DNA of 64,000 nt from Pseudomonas sp. SJZ079 (GCF_007993865.1 NZ_VIUH01000001.1:186001-250000); one strand, 5' to 3'; counted from the stretch's first letter, positions 26,268 to 36,222 are shown. The notes: a model not told the origin generated them from the sequence alone. Numbers and translations: made by a program.

Positions 26268-26672
26268 ATGAAAAAGAAAATTCTCGCCAGCCTGATCCTG
26301 GTTAGCCTGTCCGCCAGTACTTTCGCCCTTCCGCAAAACGCAGCGCACGCCTTACTCGGTGAGGGCAAAGCCAGCAGCACCATCGCCGCAGACGGCGCTG
26401 ACCGCACCGGCGTCAACCGCGTTGCCGAAGGCGGGGCCGAGCGTCTGCAAGAGCGCTTGCGGATCGCCGAAGACGGTGCCGACAGCACCGGCGTCAACCG
26501 CGTTGCCGAAGGCGGGGCCGAGCGGCTGCAAGAGCGCTTGAAGATCGCCGAAGATGGTGCCGACAGCACCGCCGTCAACCGCGTAGCCGAAGGTGGGGCC
26601 GAACGTCTTCAAGAGCGCTTGCGGGTCGCCGAAGACGGTGCCGACAGCACCGCCGCCAGCCGTATCAGCTGA
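26268..26672 (+). CDS. Small exported protein made of tandem 27-residue repeats
   Basis: A 134-residue protein with a clear Sec signal peptide (MKKKILASLILVSLSASTFA). The mature part is almost entirely repeats: three 27-residue units and a partial fourth, matching an exact 81-bp DNA period (starts 26391, 26472, 26553, 26634). Each unit is two related half-units, (I/V)AEDGADSTGVNR and VAEGGAERLQERLR. There are seven half-units carrying (I/V)A(E/A)(D/G)GA(D/E), acidic in one half and Arg/Glu helical in the other. No Cys, no transmembrane segment and no known catalytic motif is present. A GAGGAG ribosome site precedes the ATG and a strong hairpin follows the stop. Function unknown; similar short repeat proteins of unknown role exist in pseudomonads. 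Confidence 0.85.
   Translation: MKKKILASLILVSLSASTFALPQNAAHALLGEGKASSTIAADGADRTGVNRVAEGGAERLQERLRIAEDGADSTGVNRVAEGGAERLQERLKIAEDGADSTAVNRVAEGGAERLQERLRVAEDGADSTAASRIS
26391..26663 (+). repeat. 81-bp tandem repeat inside the exported protein gene
   Basis: Three full 81-bp units (26391-26471, 26472-26552, 26553-26633) and a 30-bp partial unit. The copies are close to identical, with scattered synonymous and a few coding changes (Thr-Gly/Thr-Ala, Arg/Lys, Ile/Val). A whole number of codons per unit means copy number can change without frameshift. Confidence 0.9.
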
Positions 26673-26695
26673 CAGCTCATGCCAGCCCTCAAAAC

Positions 26696-26724
26696 AGCAA
26701 AGGCGCCACTTCGGCGCCTTTGCT
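26696..26724. terminator. Bidirectional terminator hairpin
   Basis: A perfect 12-bp stem AGCAAAGGCGCC/GGCGCCTTTGCT with a five-base loop lies between the convergent repeat-protein and YceH genes. T-runs are weak on both sides. Confidence 0.65.
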
Positions 26725-26772
26725 CTGTCTGCGACTCGCAACGCTTAGCGAATCCGCCTCTTAAATAACCGC

Positions 26773-27423
26773 TTATTCCAAGCGCGCCAGCCGCTCTTCC
26801 AGAGCCGCCACCCGCGCCTCCAGTGCTTCCAGCCGACTTTCGTCATGCGGCGCGGCGCTGGATACGCGCTCCCCGGACAGCGCACGCGCCTCCAGCAAGG
26901 TCTGAAGATCGGCCGGTTCCCCCAGTAAATGCATATAGCGATCTTCCCGCTGCCCCGCTTGACGCGGTAACAGGCAGACCAGCTCACGGGTAATCAGCCG
27001 CTCCAGATTGTGTTGCAGCTGCTCGGCATCGTCGAAGTCGTGCATGCGATTGCTGCGTGTAAGCAACTCATTGACGGTCTGCGGGCCGCGCAACAGCAAC
27101 AGACCGATTAACACGACCTGAGCCGCCACCAGTTCCAGCGCCTTGTCTGCGCGATGTTCCCAGCGGTCAGCCCGGCTGCCCATCACCAAGCGTGCCAGGC
27201 CTCGCCCCTCAAGACTGCGCAAGCCCTGGCCCACTTGACCGGGATTGAGGTTCATCAGCGGCTCGCGACTGGTTTTCTGGTTGCAGGCCAGCACCAGGGC
27301 ATTCTGGGTCAACGGGTAGGCTTCCGGCGTGGTCGCCTGCTTTTCGATCAAACAGCCAAGGATGCGGGCTTCGACGGCAGTCAGCGGCGCCTCGCTGGGC
27401 GAGGTAACGGTCTCGTTGGACAT
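26773..27423 (-). CDS. YceH family (DUF480) protein
   Basis: A 216-residue protein of the UPF0502/YceH family, which has two winged-helix domains. Diagnostic segments are [40 protein letters not shown] and [19 protein letters not shown]. The C-terminus is a short coiled coil ([22 protein letters not shown], split over two heptad stretches). Molecular function is not established for the family. It is divergent from sstT. Confidence 0.88.
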   Translation of the reverse strand: MSNETVTSPSEAPLTAVEARILGCLIEKQATTPEAYPLTQNALVLACNQKTSREPLMNLNPGQVGQGLRSLEGRGLARLVMGSRADRWEHRADKALELVAAQVVLIGLLLLRGPQTVNELLTRSNRMHDFDDAEQLQHNLERLITRELVCLLPRQAGQREDRYMHLLGEPADLQTLLEARALSGERVSSAAPHDESRLEALEARVAALEERLARLE

Positions 27424-27744
27424 GACAACTCTCTCAGGCTCGGACGTGCTGCTAGCCTAGCCTGCCTCACAGCGGCTTGACATGCTTGTGCGTCAAACAC
27501 TTGCTAAAACTCGCCATTTGGCGGGCGCCTCCGCTGGATCAGCTCGGCATGCCGCGCAGTATGCTAGAGTCGCGCGCTGTTTTTTCCTGACCGGGTGGAT
27601 AACGTTCCAGCAAGGCCCGTACAACTCGCTAGACGCTGCCGTCCCCCTGCGCATTCAGACCCGCCAGAGCAAGGCTCTTCAAGTTGAGGTCGTGGTTTGC
27701 AGCGGATACGGCGCGCCGCCCCCTTTGAATGTGAGACGCATGCT
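27424..27744. other. Intergenic region upstream of sstT
   Basis: This 321-bp gap separates the divergent yceH-type and sstT genes. A TATGCT -10 at 27560-27565 in the context CAGTATGCTAGAGTCGC, shared with the flgZ upstream region, is the likely sstT promoter. That gives a leader of about 175 bases. Nothing else was recognised. Confidence 0.4.
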
Positions 27745-28995
27745 ATGCCCGATGTTCAACACCCGCTATTGCACCTACTGAACCGCACCAGCCTGGTGGT
27801 GCAAATCATCATCGGCTTGCTGGCCGGCATTCTGCTAGCGCTGTTCTTCCCCCAAGCCGCCTTGAGCGTCAGCTTGCTCGGTACGGTATTCGTGTCCGCT
27901 CTTAAGGCCGTTGCACCGGTGCTGGTGTTCGTCCTGGTCGCCGCCTCGATTGCCAATCACCAGCGTGGTCAGCAAACCCATATCCGCCCGATCCTGCTGC
28001 TCTACCTCTTCGGCACCTTCAGCGCGGCACTGATCGCCGTGCTGGCCAGTTACAGCTTCCCCTCGACCCTGACCCTGGCCAGCCAGGGCGCCGAACTGTC
28101 GCCCCCGGGCGGCATCGGCGAAGTACTCAAGACCCTGCTGCTCAACGTCGTCGACAACCCAATCAACGCGCTGCTCAGGGGCAACTTCATCGGCATCCTG
28201 GCCTGGGCCATCGGCCTCGGCTTCGCCTTGCGCCACGCCAGCCCGAGCAGCAAGCAGCTACTCGGCGACCTGTCGCTGGGCGTGACCGCGATGGTCAAAC
28301 TGGTAATCCGCCTGGCGCCCCTGGGGATTTTCGGCCTGGTTGCCGCGACCCTCGCCGAATCCGGCATGGGCGCCCTGCTCGACTACCTGCACCTGTTGCT
28401 GGTGCTGGTCGGCTGCATGCTGTTCGTCGCGCTGGTGGTCAACCCTGCCATCGTGTTCTGCAAGATTCGCCGCAACCCTTATCCGCTGGTGTTCACCTGC
28501 CTGCGCGAGAGCGGCCTGACCGCCTTCTTCACCCGCAGCTCGGCGGCCAACATTCCGGTCAACCTGCAGCTCTGCCAACGTTTGGGCCTGCATGAGGAAA
28601 CCTACTCGGTGTCAATTCCACTGGGCGCGACCATCAACATGGCCGGGGCGGCGATTACCATCAGCGTGCTGACCCTGGCGGCCGTGCATACCCTGGGCAT
28701 TGCCATCGACCTGCCCACCGCCCTGCTACTCAGCCTGCTGGCCTCGATCAGTGCCTGCGGCGCGTCCGGGGTCGCGGGCGGTTCGCTGCTGTTGATTCCG
28801 CTGGCCTGCAGCCTGTTCGGCATCCCCAACGAAATCGCCATGCAGGTGGTCGCCGTCGGCTTCATCATCGGCATCCTCCAGGACTCGGCGGAAACCGCGC
28901 TGAACTCCTCCACCGACGTGCTGTTCACCGCAGCGGCCTGCCTGGCTGAAGACACCACCAGCGCAACCGCCCAGGCGCAGGTACAACCGCACTGA
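27745..28995 (+). CDS. sstT: SstT sodium/serine-threonine symporter
   Basis: A 416-residue dicarboxylate/amino acid:cation symporter of the SstT type in the inner membrane. It has eight or more hydrophobic segments, the serine-rich [19 protein letters not shown] loop, the [15 protein letters not shown] motif, and [19 protein letters not shown]. These are the substrate- and sodium-binding hairpins of the family. The start (27745) is chosen at MPDVQHPLL, the first Met before the membrane region; the frame is open 16 codons further. A strong terminator follows the stop. Confidence 0.93.
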   Translation: MPDVQHPLLHLLNRTSLVVQIIIGLLAGILLALFFPQAALSVSLLGTVFVSALKAVAPVLVFVLVAASIANHQRGQQTHIRPILLLYLFGTFSAALIAVLASYSFPSTLTLASQGAELSPPGGIGEVLKTLLLNVVDNPINALLRGNFIGILAWAIGLGFALRHASPSSKQLLGDLSLGVTAMVKLVIRLAPLGIFGLVAATLAESGMGALLDYLHLLLVLVGCMLFVALVVNPAIVFCKIRRNPYPLVFTCLRESGLTAFFTRSSAANIPVNLQLCQRLGLHEETYSVSIPLGATINMAGAAITISVLTLAAVHTLGIAIDLPTALLLSLLASISACGASGVAGGSLLLIPLACSLFGIPNEIAMQVVAVGFIIGILQDSAETALNSSTDVLFTAAACLAEDTTSATAQAQVQPH

Positions 28996-29020
28996 TCCGC
29001 CGCCGCACAACCGAGAAAGC

Positions 29021-29052
29021 AAAAAGGCTTACGCACTGCGTAAGCCTTTTTT
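29021..29052. terminator. Terminator after sstT
   Basis: AAAAAGGCTTACGC-ACT-GCGTAAGCCTTTTTT: a nine-base-pair stem with A- and T-runs that works in both directions. It ends sstT on the plus strand and the tRNA-Arg transcript on the minus strand. Confidence 0.88.
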
Positions 29053-29055
29053 GTT

Positions 29056-29130
29056 TGGTGTCCCCTGCTGGAGTCGAACCAGCATCTAACCCTTAGGAGG
29101 GGCTTATTCTATCCATTGAACTAAGGGGAC
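29056..29130 (-). tRNA. tRNA-Arg (CCT)
   Basis: A 75-base cloverleaf with encoded CCA. The acceptor stem is GTCCCCT/AGGGGAC. The anticodon loop is CTCCTAA on a five-pair stem, giving anticodon CCT, which reads AGG. The T arm GCTGGTTCGACTCCAGC is intact. Confidence 0.95.
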
Positions 29131-29251
29131 CGAGTTGCACTGCCTGATGTCCTCGGCAGTCGGGCGGCATCTTAGCGGCCCTCTGCGGATTTGTCATGCG
29201 GCTGCCATCGAGAGCTAGCCATACTGCCGACAAGCCATCCTGGAGATAGCC

Positions 29252-29731
29252 ATGAGCCAGCCGAACGTTCCACACCTGCCCGACTCCCCCTTCGCCAGCT
29301 TCAGCGTACGCGCCGCCTGCAGTGGCGATGCGCAGGCCTTGGCGGGGTTACTGCAGCAACTCGGCGACGATGAGCCGCGCGCCGACCCCACGCTGCTGGC
29401 CCTGCGTCTGAGTGAGTTGCCGCACAGCCGTGTCGTGCTGGTGGCCGAGCGCGACGGCAGGTTGCTCGGCACCTGCACGGTCAATCTGATTGAACACCTG
29501 GCGCACAACTTCGCACGCTCGGCGATCCTCGAGGACCTGGTGGTGCATGCCGACGTCCGCGGCCTCGGTATCGGTCAGCGCTTGATCGCCAGCGCCGTCG
29601 AGCGCGCCCGTGCCTGGGGCTGCTACAAGCTGGCGCTGTCGAGCAATCTCAGTCGCGAGGCGGCGCATCGTTTCTATGCGCAACAGGGTTTCAAGCCCCA
29701 CGGCATCAGCCTGGCGTTGACGCTTGATTGA
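29252..29731 (+). CDS. GNAT family N-acetyltransferase
   Basis: A 159-residue single-domain GNAT protein. The acetyl-CoA-binding motif A is ILEDLVVHADVRGLGIGQRL (R-G-x-G-I-G at about residues 106-111). The C-terminal FYAQQGFKPHG is typical of motif B. The substrate is unknown. A GGAGA ribosome site precedes the ATG. It is a lone gene between tRNA-Arg and the convergent sodium-dependent transporter. Confidence 0.88.
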   Translation: MSQPNVPHLPDSPFASFSVRAACSGDAQALAGLLQQLGDDEPRADPTLLALRLSELPHSRVVLVAERDGRLLGTCTVNLIEHLAHNFARSAILEDLVVHADVRGLGIGQRLIASAVERARAWGCYKLALSSNLSREAAHRFYAQQGFKPHGISLALTLD

Positions 29732-29837
29732 ATCGCCAAGGCGCGTCTTCAGGTGCTCCGTGCGTGCCTCGCAGGCCGCCGAAAAACCTACTGAGAGATC
29801 ACGCCCTGGCCGAGCGCCGTCGCTTTGCAGCAACCTG

Positions 29838-31238
29838 CTAGCCGAACAGACCCAGGGTGTGCAAAAACACCACCAGAATACCCAGCGGGGTCAGCCAACG
29901 CAGCACCAGCCACCACAGTTTGAACAGCTGCGGATGCTCAATGCCCAGCGCCTCCTGCACCGTCGTCCGACTCAATACCCAGCCGGTGAACAGCACCGTC
30001 CCCAGGCCGCCGAGGGGCATCATCAGGTTGGTGGTCAGGTAGTCCAGGCTGTCGAAGAAGGTCTTGCCGAACAGGGTGAATTCCGACCAAAGGTTGAACG
30101 ACAGCACCGTGCCCAAACTCAGCAGCCACAGCGCCACGCCGCTCAGCACCACTGCTTTCAGGCGGCCGATGGCGAACTTCTCGCTGAGCCAGGCGATAGT
30201 CGGCTCGCTCAGGGAAATCGCCGAGGTCAGAGCGGCGATGGCCAGCATGATGAAGAACAGCCCACCGACCAATTGACCAAATGGCATCTGACCGAAGGCG
30301 ATCGGCAGGGTGACGAAGATCAACCCAGGCCCCGAGCCCGGCTCCAGACCGTTGGCGAACACCAACGGGAAGATCGCCAAGCCAGCCAGCAGTGCCACCC
30401 CGGTATCGGCCAGGGCCACCATCAGCGAAGTCCCGGCGATGGAGGTGCCCGCCGGCAGGTAGGAGCCGTAGACCATCATGGCGCCACTGGCCAGGCTGAG
30501 GGTGAAGAAGGCATGCCCGAGGGCCACCAGCACACTCTGCGCGCTGAGCTTGCTGAAGTCGGCGGCGAACAGAAAGTGCACGGCCTCACCGAAGTGCCCG
30601 GTGGTGGTGGCGTAGCCGACCAGCACCAACAGCAGCACGAACAGCCCCGGCATCATGAAACGCAGCGAACGCTCCAGGCCCTCCCGTACGCCCAGGCCGA
30701 CGATGCCCAGGGTCAACAACAACACCAAGGTGCCGTAGCCGATCAACTTCCAGGGGTCGCCAAGCATGGCACCGAACAGCGCCCCGCTGCTCTCGCCATC
30801 CAGTCCGGCAAAGTCGCCCATGGCGGCCGCTGGCGCGTAGGCCAGCGCCCAGCCGGCCACCACCGAATAGAAGCTGAGAATCAGAAAGCCGGTGAGCACC
30901 GCCAGGGTGCCCAACTTGCGCCAGTGACGACTGGCGCTGGCCCGCTTGGCCAGGCTGGCGATAGCCCCCTCCGGGTTGGCCCGGCCGCGTCGACCGATCA
31001 TCACCTCGGTCATCAGCAGCGGAATGCCAATCACCAGAATGCACGCCAGGTAGACCAGGACGAAGGCACCGCCGCCGTTCTGCCCGGTGATATAGGGGAA
31101 CTTCCAGATATTGCCCAGGCCCACCGCCGAACCGGTGGCGGCGAGGAAGAACATCCAGCGCGAAGACCACAGGCCGCGACCGGTTGCGCTGCTGGAGGCG
31201 CCGGCCAGATTGGCGGCGGCGATGCTGTCTTGACTCAT
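29838..31238 (-). CDS. Sodium-dependent amino acid transporter (NSS/SNF family)
   Basis: A 466-residue inner-membrane transporter of the neurotransmitter:sodium symporter family with about 11-12 hydrophobic segments. The signature FLAATGSAVGLGNIWKFPY in TM1 forms the sodium and substrate site, followed by NGGGAFVLVYLACIL. Members carry amino acids such as leucine, tyrosine or tryptophan with sodium. Downstream of the leucine-dehydrogenase-type and indolepyruvate oxidoreductase genes on the same strand, it likely supplies their substrate, which is an inference. Confidence 0.9.
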   Translation of the reverse strand: MSQDSIAAANLAGASSSATGRGLWSSRWMFFLAATGSAVGLGNIWKFPYITGQNGGGAFVLVYLACILVIGIPLLMTEVMIGRRGRANPEGAIASLAKRASASRHWRKLGTLAVLTGFLILSFYSVVAGWALAYAPAAAMGDFAGLDGESSGALFGAMLGDPWKLIGYGTLVLLLTLGIVGLGVREGLERSLRFMMPGLFVLLLVLVGYATTTGHFGEAVHFLFAADFSKLSAQSVLVALGHAFFTLSLASGAMMVYGSYLPAGTSIAGTSLMVALADTGVALLAGLAIFPLVFANGLEPGSGPGLIFVTLPIAFGQMPFGQLVGGLFFIMLAIAALTSAISLSEPTIAWLSEKFAIGRLKAVVLSGVALWLLSLGTVLSFNLWSEFTLFGKTFFDSLDYLTTNLMMPLGGLGTVLFTGWVLSRTTVQEALGIEHPQLFKLWWLVLRWLTPLGILVVFLHTLGLFG

Positions 31239-31295
31239 TGGGACTTGCCCTCTTGTTGTTGTAAAAAGTCAGTCGGAAAACGGATGCAGCATTTT

Positions 31296-31405
31296 TGTAG
31301 GCTGGGCTAGCCGCGCAGCGGCGTAACCCAGCGCTCTGACGCGAGGCGTTAGCATTGCTGGCCTAACGACCGGAGAATGGGTTACGCCTGCGGCTAACCC
31401 ACCCA
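31296..31405 (-). repeat. Intergenic palindromic repeat related to the 11976 copy (copy 2)
   Basis: About 110 bp containing TGTAGGCTGGGCTAGCCGC, GGCGTAACCCA, and at the other end TGGGTTACGCC followed by GGCTAACCCACCCA. The words match those of the element in the flgG-flgH gap. It lies between the dehydrogenase and transporter genes. Confidence 0.5.
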
Positions 31406-31414
31406 CACAGACCG

Positions 31415-32473
31415 TCAGCGTCCGGCTTGCAGGCGCTCGCGGGCCAGGCTGTCGGCCACCGCGCTGGTGGTCTGGCCTTGCGCATCGGCGCGCTCGAAGA
31501 TCTGCTTGAGCGTGTCGCCGATACCCTCGATGTGCGCCTTGAGCTGTGCGGCGCTGCCGCCGGTGCGCTCGTAACAGACGTCGATGATCCCACCGGCATT
31601 GATCGCATAGTCCGGCGCATACAGGCAGCCACGGCGCTTGAGCTCCTCGGCCAACTGCGCGTCGGCCAGCTGGTTATTCGCCGCGCCGGCGATCACCGGG
31701 GCACGCAGGGCCTCCAGGGTCTGCGGGTTGATGATCGCGCCCATGGCGCAGGGGGCGAACACGTCCACATCCAGGCCATAGATATCGTGCTGACCCACCG
31801 CCTTGGCGCCCAGTTGCTCGACCGCGCGGCGCACATTGGCCTCCTGGATGTCGGTTACCCACAGCTCGGCGCCCGCCTCTTTCAAGTGCCGAGCCAGGCT
31901 GAAACCGACCTGGCCGACGCCCTGAATCGCCACTTTCAGGCCCTTGAGATCATCGCGACCCAGGCGATGCTTGACCGCCGCCTGCAAGCCGATAAACACC
32001 CCATAGGCGGTGGATGGCGAGGGGTCGCCATTGCGCGTGCCACCGTCGAAGGCTTCGCGCTGGCCGGCGCCGGCCACATGGCGGGTGCGCTCGGCCATGA
32101 TCTGCATCTCGGCCACGCCGGTACCCGAGTCGGCGGCGGTGATGTAGCGCCCGCCCAGGCTGTCGACGAAATCGCCCATGGCCTGGAACAGCGCCTCGCT
32201 CTTGCCGGTGTGCGGATTGCCGATGATCACCGCCTTGCCGCCGCCCAGGGGCAAGTTGGCCAACGCCGACTTGTAACTCATGCCCCGCGACAAGCGCAGC
32301 ACATCGCGTAGCGCTTCCTGATCATCGGCATAGGGCCACATGCGGCAGCCGCCCAGCGCCGGGCCGAGCTGGCTGTTGTGGATGGCGATGATGGCTTTCA
32401 GGCCGCTGGCCTTGTCGTGGCCGTAGACGACCTGTTCGTGGTGATCGAAATCGACGTGGGAAAACACGGACAT
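31415..32473 (-). CDS. Leu/Phe/Val dehydrogenase family enzyme
   Basis: A 352-residue NAD-dependent amino acid dehydrogenase. The N-terminal domain has [13 protein letters not shown] and [13 protein letters not shown] with the catalytic Lys. The C-terminal Rossmann domain has [17 protein letters not shown]. It deaminates a branched-chain or aromatic amino acid to the 2-oxo acid, releasing ammonia in the cytoplasm. The length is typical of leucine dehydrogenase. It is encoded 82 bp downstream of the indolepyruvate oxidoreductase gene, whose substrates are 2-oxo acids, so the two enzymes plausibly act in sequence. The exact substrate is not determined. Confidence 0.88.
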   Translation of the reverse strand: MSVFSHVDFDHHEQVVYGHDKASGLKAIIAIHNSQLGPALGGCRMWPYADDQEALRDVLRLSRGMSYKSALANLPLGGGKAVIIGNPHTGKSEALFQAMGDFVDSLGGRYITAADSGTGVAEMQIMAERTRHVAGAGQREAFDGGTRNGDPSPSTAYGVFIGLQAAVKHRLGRDDLKGLKVAIQGVGQVGFSLARHLKEAGAELWVTDIQEANVRRAVEQLGAKAVGQHDIYGLDVDVFAPCAMGAIINPQTLEALRAPVIAGAANNQLADAQLAEELKRRGCLYAPDYAINAGGIIDVCYERTGGSAAQLKAHIEGIGDTLKQIFERADAQGQTTSAVADSLARERLQAGR

Positions 32474-32555
32474 GGGGGTTCCTCGGTTTTTTTGTTGTAG
32501 GGGATCGCCCCTCTCCCGTCATGGGAGAGGGTTCTGGATTAGAAATTGGGAGGGA

Positions 32556-35500
32556 TTAGGCCGCGGGCTCGAACAGCTGCACGACCTGGATTTCCCGGGC
32601 CTGCATGCGCTCCTGCAACTGCTTGCGCTGGGCACGCACCTTGAGCAGAGCCTGCTCCTTGACGTGGCCGTAGCCGCGGATCTGCTCCGGCAGCTCGGCG
32701 ATCGCCACGGCGGTGGCATAGTTGCCGGCGTTGAGTTGCTGCAGCAGCTCGCCGAGGTCACGCTCATAGTCCGCGATCAGCTGCAGTTCGAGCTCGCGCT
32801 CGGCGCTGTAGCCGAACAGGTCGAGCGGCGTACCACGGAGGAACTTGAGCTTGGCCAGCAGGCCGAAGGCCTTGAACATCCAGGGGCCGAACTGGCGCTT
32901 GCGTGGTTCGCCGGTGAGCGGGTTGCGCTTGCTCAGCCAGGACGGCGCCAGGTGGAACTCCAGGCGGTAATCGCCCTGGAACTGCGCCTCGAGCTGCTCG
33001 ATGAAGCGGCCGTCGCTGTACAGCCGCGCCACCTCGTACTCGTCCTTGTAGGCCAGCAGCTTGAAGTAGTAGCGCGCCACGGCTTTAGTCAGGGCCTGAT
33101 CGCCCTGCTTGTCGGCCTGACGCACCCGTGCCACCAGCGCCCGGTAACGCTCGGCGTAGGCGGCGTTCTGATAGGCCGTGAGGGCCGCGACGCGGAACGC
33201 TACGATTTCCTCCAGGGTTTCGCAGCGTGGCGCCTGCGGCATGGTTGGCTTGGCCAGTTTTTCTACCGCCGCCGCATCGTGGGCCGCGCGACGACCCCAG
33301 AGGAATGCCTGCTGATTGAGCTGCACCGCCACGCCATTCAGCGAGATCGCCTTGTCGATGGCCTCGGCGGACACCGGCACCAGGCCCTTCTGGTAGGCGT
33401 AACCGAGCATGAACAGGTTGGTGGCGATGCTGTCGCCGAGCAAGCGGGTGGCCAAACGCGTGGCATCGACGAAGTGGGTCTTGTTCGCGCCCACCGCCTC
33501 GATCAACGCCTCGCGCATGGCCGCGCCCGGCACCTGGGCATCCGGATTGCGGGTGAACTCGGCGGTAGCCGCCTCATGGCTGTTGACCACCGCATGGGCA
33601 ATGGTCTCGTTGAGTTTGGCCAGGGCTTCCTCGCTGGCGGCCACCACCAGGTCGCAACCGAGCAGCAGGTCGGTTTCGCCGGCGGCGATGCGCACCGCGA
33701 AGATGTCGTCCTGCTTGGCGGCGATACGGATGTGGGTGATCACCGGGCCGAACTTCTGCGCCAGGCCGGCCTGATCGAGCACGCTGCAGCCCTTGCCCTC
33801 GAGATGCGCGGCCATGCCCAGCAGGGCGCCGACTGTGGTCACGCCGCTGCCGCCGACGCCGGGCAGAAGGATGTTCCAGGGACGTTCGAGCGAGGGCTGA
33901 CGCGGCTCCGGCAAGCTGATGAACAAGGCATTCAGGCCCACCGCCTCGGGCTGGCGCAGGCTGCCACCGTGCACGGTGACGAAGCTCGGGCAGAAGCCAT
34001 CGACGCAGCTGAAATCCTTGTTGCAGCTGTTCTGGTCGATCTGCCGCTTGCGTCCCTCTTCGGTCTCCAACGGCAACACCGACAGGCAGTTGGATTTGAC
34101 GCTGCAATCGCCACAACCCTCGCACACCGCCGGGTTGATAAAGGCGCGCTTGGCCGGATCGACCAGCTTGCCGCGCTTGCGCCGACGACGCTTCTCGGTG
34201 GCGCAGGTCTGGTCGTAGATCATCACCGAGACGCCCTTGAACTCACGCAGCTCACGCTGCACCGCGTCCAGATCGCTGCGGTGATGGAAAGTGACGATGG
34301 ACGCGAAGCCGTCGCGGCTCGGGTATTTCTCCGGCTCGTCACTGACCAGGGCGATGCGCTTGACACCCTCGGCGAACACCTGCTGGCTGAGCTGATCGAC
34401 GCGCAGTTCGCCGTCGATCGGCTGGCCGCCAGTCATCGCCACCGCGTCGTTGTAGAGAATCTTGTAGGTGATATTGACCCCGGCGGCGACCGCCGCGCGC
34501 AGGGCCAGCTGACCGGAGTGGAAATAGGTGCCGTCGCCGAGGTTCTGGAAGATGTGCGGGGTGTCGGTGAACGGCGCCTGGCCGATCCAGGTCGCGCCCT
34601 CGCCGCCCATCTGGGTGAAGGTGTCGGTGTTGCGGTCCATCCACTGGGTCATGTAGTGGCAGCCGATACCGCCCTGGGCGCGGCTGCCTTCCGGCAGTTT
34701 GGTCGAGGTGTTGTGCGGGCAACCGGAGCAGAAATGCGGGGTGCGCACGGTGCTGTGCTTGGGCGCGGCCAGGGAGGCTTCCTTGGCGGCGAGGAAGGCC
34801 AGACGCTCTTCGATGCTGGCACTGCTGTAGATCGGCGCCAGGCGCTTGGCGATGGCGCGGGCGATCATCGCCGGAGTCAGCTCGGACAGATTCGGCAGCA
34901 AGGAGATACCGTCCTCGTCGAATTCACCGACCACTCGCGGGCGCTTGCCCACCGGCCAGTTGTACAGCTGACCGGTCAGCTGGTCCTCGATGATGCTGCG
35001 CTTCTCTTCCACCACCAGGATCTCGTCCAGGCCCTCGGCGAACTCGTGCACCGAGACCGGCTCCAGCGGCCAGCTCATGCCGACCTTGAGCACGCGCAGA
35101 CCGACCTGGGCACAGAGTGCGTCGTCCAGACCGAGGTCCTCCAGGGCCTGGCGCACATCCAGATAGGACTTGCCGGTGGTGATGATGCCCAGGCGCGGGT
35201 TCGGCGAGTCGAGCAGCACCTGGTTGAGGTTGTTGGCGCGGGCGAAGGCACGGGCGGCGTAGATCTTGTAGGTGTTGAGGCGTTTTTCCTGGGCCAGGGG
35301 TGGGTCCGGCCAGCGGATGTACACGCCGTCCTGCGGCAGTTCGAAGTCCTCGGGAATCTTCACCTGCATGCGCAGCGGATCGACTTCCACCACCGCCGAT
35401 GAGTCGACGTTCTCGGCGATGGTCTTCAGCGCCACCCAGCAACCGCTGTAGCGCGACAGTTCCCAGCCGAGAATGCCGTAGTCGAGGATTTCCTGGACGT

Positions 35501-36023
35501 TGGCTGGGTTCAGTACCGGGATCGACGCGGCGATAAAGGCGTGCTCGCTCTGGTTGGCGATGCTCGAGGACTTGCAGCCATGGTCGTCGCCGGCCAACAG
35601 CAGCACGCCGCCATGCTCGGAGACCCCCGCCGAGTTGCCGTGCTTGAACACGTCGCCGCAGCGGTCGACGCCTGGCCCCTTGCCGTACCACATGGCGAAC
35701 ACGCCGTCGTAGCGGGCGCCGGGGAACAGGTTGGTCTGCTGGCTGCCCCACACCGAGGTGGCCGCCAACTCTTCGTTGACCCCCGGCTGGAAGTGGATGG
35801 CGTTCTCCTGCAGGAAGCCCTTGGCTTCCCACAGGCTCTTGTCGAGGTTGCCCAGGGGCGAGCCGCGGTAGCCGGAAATAAAGCAGGCGGTGTTCAGGCC
35901 GTGGGCCGTGTCGCGCTGCTTCTGCAGCATCGGCAGGCGGGTCAGCGCCTGGGTGCCGGTGAGGTACAGGTGACCTGCGGCGAGGCGGTATTTATCATCC
36001 AGGCGGATCTCGGCCAGAGACAT
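32556..36023 (-). CDS. Indolepyruvate ferredoxin oxidoreductase, fused subunits
   Basis: A 1155-residue fusion of the alpha and beta subunits that are separate in archaea. In order it shows a pyrimidine-type domain from residue about 30 (CFISGYRGSPLGNLD), a TPP-binding domain around 420-560 (GIGCHYMTQW, then GGEGATWIGQAPF), and an Fe-S region near 650-720 (CEGCGDCSVKSNC, then NSCNKDFSCVDGFCPS). A gamma-type domain follows (LLPGVGGSGVTTVGALLG). It oxidatively decarboxylates aryl- or branched-chain 2-oxo acids to acyl-CoA, passing electrons to ferredoxin. The start (36023) has an AAGGAG site. An Lrp-type regulator is divergent upstream. Confidence 0.92.
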   Translation of the reverse strand: MSLAEIRLDDKYRLAAGHLYLTGTQALTRLPMLQKQRDTAHGLNTACFISGYRGSPLGNLDKSLWEAKGFLQENAIHFQPGVNEELAATSVWGSQQTNLFPGARYDGVFAMWYGKGPGVDRCGDVFKHGNSAGVSEHGGVLLLAGDDHGCKSSSIANQSEHAFIAASIPVLNPANVQEILDYGILGWELSRYSGCWVALKTIAENVDSSAVVEVDPLRMQVKIPEDFELPQDGVYIRWPDPPLAQEKRLNTYKIYAARAFARANNLNQVLLDSPNPRLGIITTGKSYLDVRQALEDLGLDDALCAQVGLRVLKVGMSWPLEPVSVHEFAEGLDEILVVEEKRSIIEDQLTGQLYNWPVGKRPRVVGEFDEDGISLLPNLSELTPAMIARAIAKRLAPIYSSASIEERLAFLAAKEASLAAPKHSTVRTPHFCSGCPHNTSTKLPEGSRAQGGIGCHYMTQWMDRNTDTFTQMGGEGATWIGQAPFTDTPHIFQNLGDGTYFHSGQLALRAAVAAGVNITYKILYNDAVAMTGGQPIDGELRVDQLSQQVFAEGVKRIALVSDEPEKYPSRDGFASIVTFHHRSDLDAVQRELREFKGVSVMIYDQTCATEKRRRRKRGKLVDPAKRAFINPAVCEGCGDCSVKSNCLSVLPLETEEGRKRQIDQNSCNKDFSCVDGFCPSFVTVHGGSLRQPEAVGLNALFISLPEPRQPSLERPWNILLPGVGGSGVTTVGALLGMAAHLEGKGCSVLDQAGLAQKFGPVITHIRIAAKQDDIFAVRIAAGETDLLLGCDLVVAASEEALAKLNETIAHAVVNSHEAATAEFTRNPDAQVPGAAMREALIEAVGANKTHFVDATRLATRLLGDSIATNLFMLGYAYQKGLVPVSAEAIDKAISLNGVAVQLNQQAFLWGRRAAHDAAAVEKLAKPTMPQAPRCETLEEIVAFRVAALTAYQNAAYAERYRALVARVRQADKQGDQALTKAVARYYFKLLAYKDEYEVARLYSDGRFIEQLEAQFQGDYRLEFHLAPSWLSKRNPLTGEPRKRQFGPWMFKAFGLLAKLKFLRGTPLDLFGYSAERELELQLIADYERDLGELLQQLNAGNYATAVAIAELPEQIRGYGHVKEQALLKVRAQRKQLQERMQAREIQVVQLFEPAA

Positions 36024-36222
36024 GCGGGCGCTCCTTATTGTTATGGCGACCTTGGATGGCAACGGTGAATGCCATCATTGTTCTGTTGCGCGCAGGATCA
36101 CTGCACGAAACGACTGGCTAAGAATATGACTGAGCGGTACCGATTTTTTCTTTCTATTTTCGAGTCAGAACGCCAATATTTCGCATGAACCTTCCAACAA
36201 AAACTACATATCGGAATAAATC

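Noticed and set aside
26391..26663. The 81-bp tandem repeats as a CRISPR array
   Set aside because: The units are contiguous without spacers, in frame, and code for a signal-peptide protein.
32472..35402. A 976-codon open frame on the plus strand
   Set aside because: It is antisense to the fused indolepyruvate oxidoreductase, whose domains and motifs are clear. Long antisense frames are expected in high-G+C coding DNA, and the translated product has no recognisable domain.
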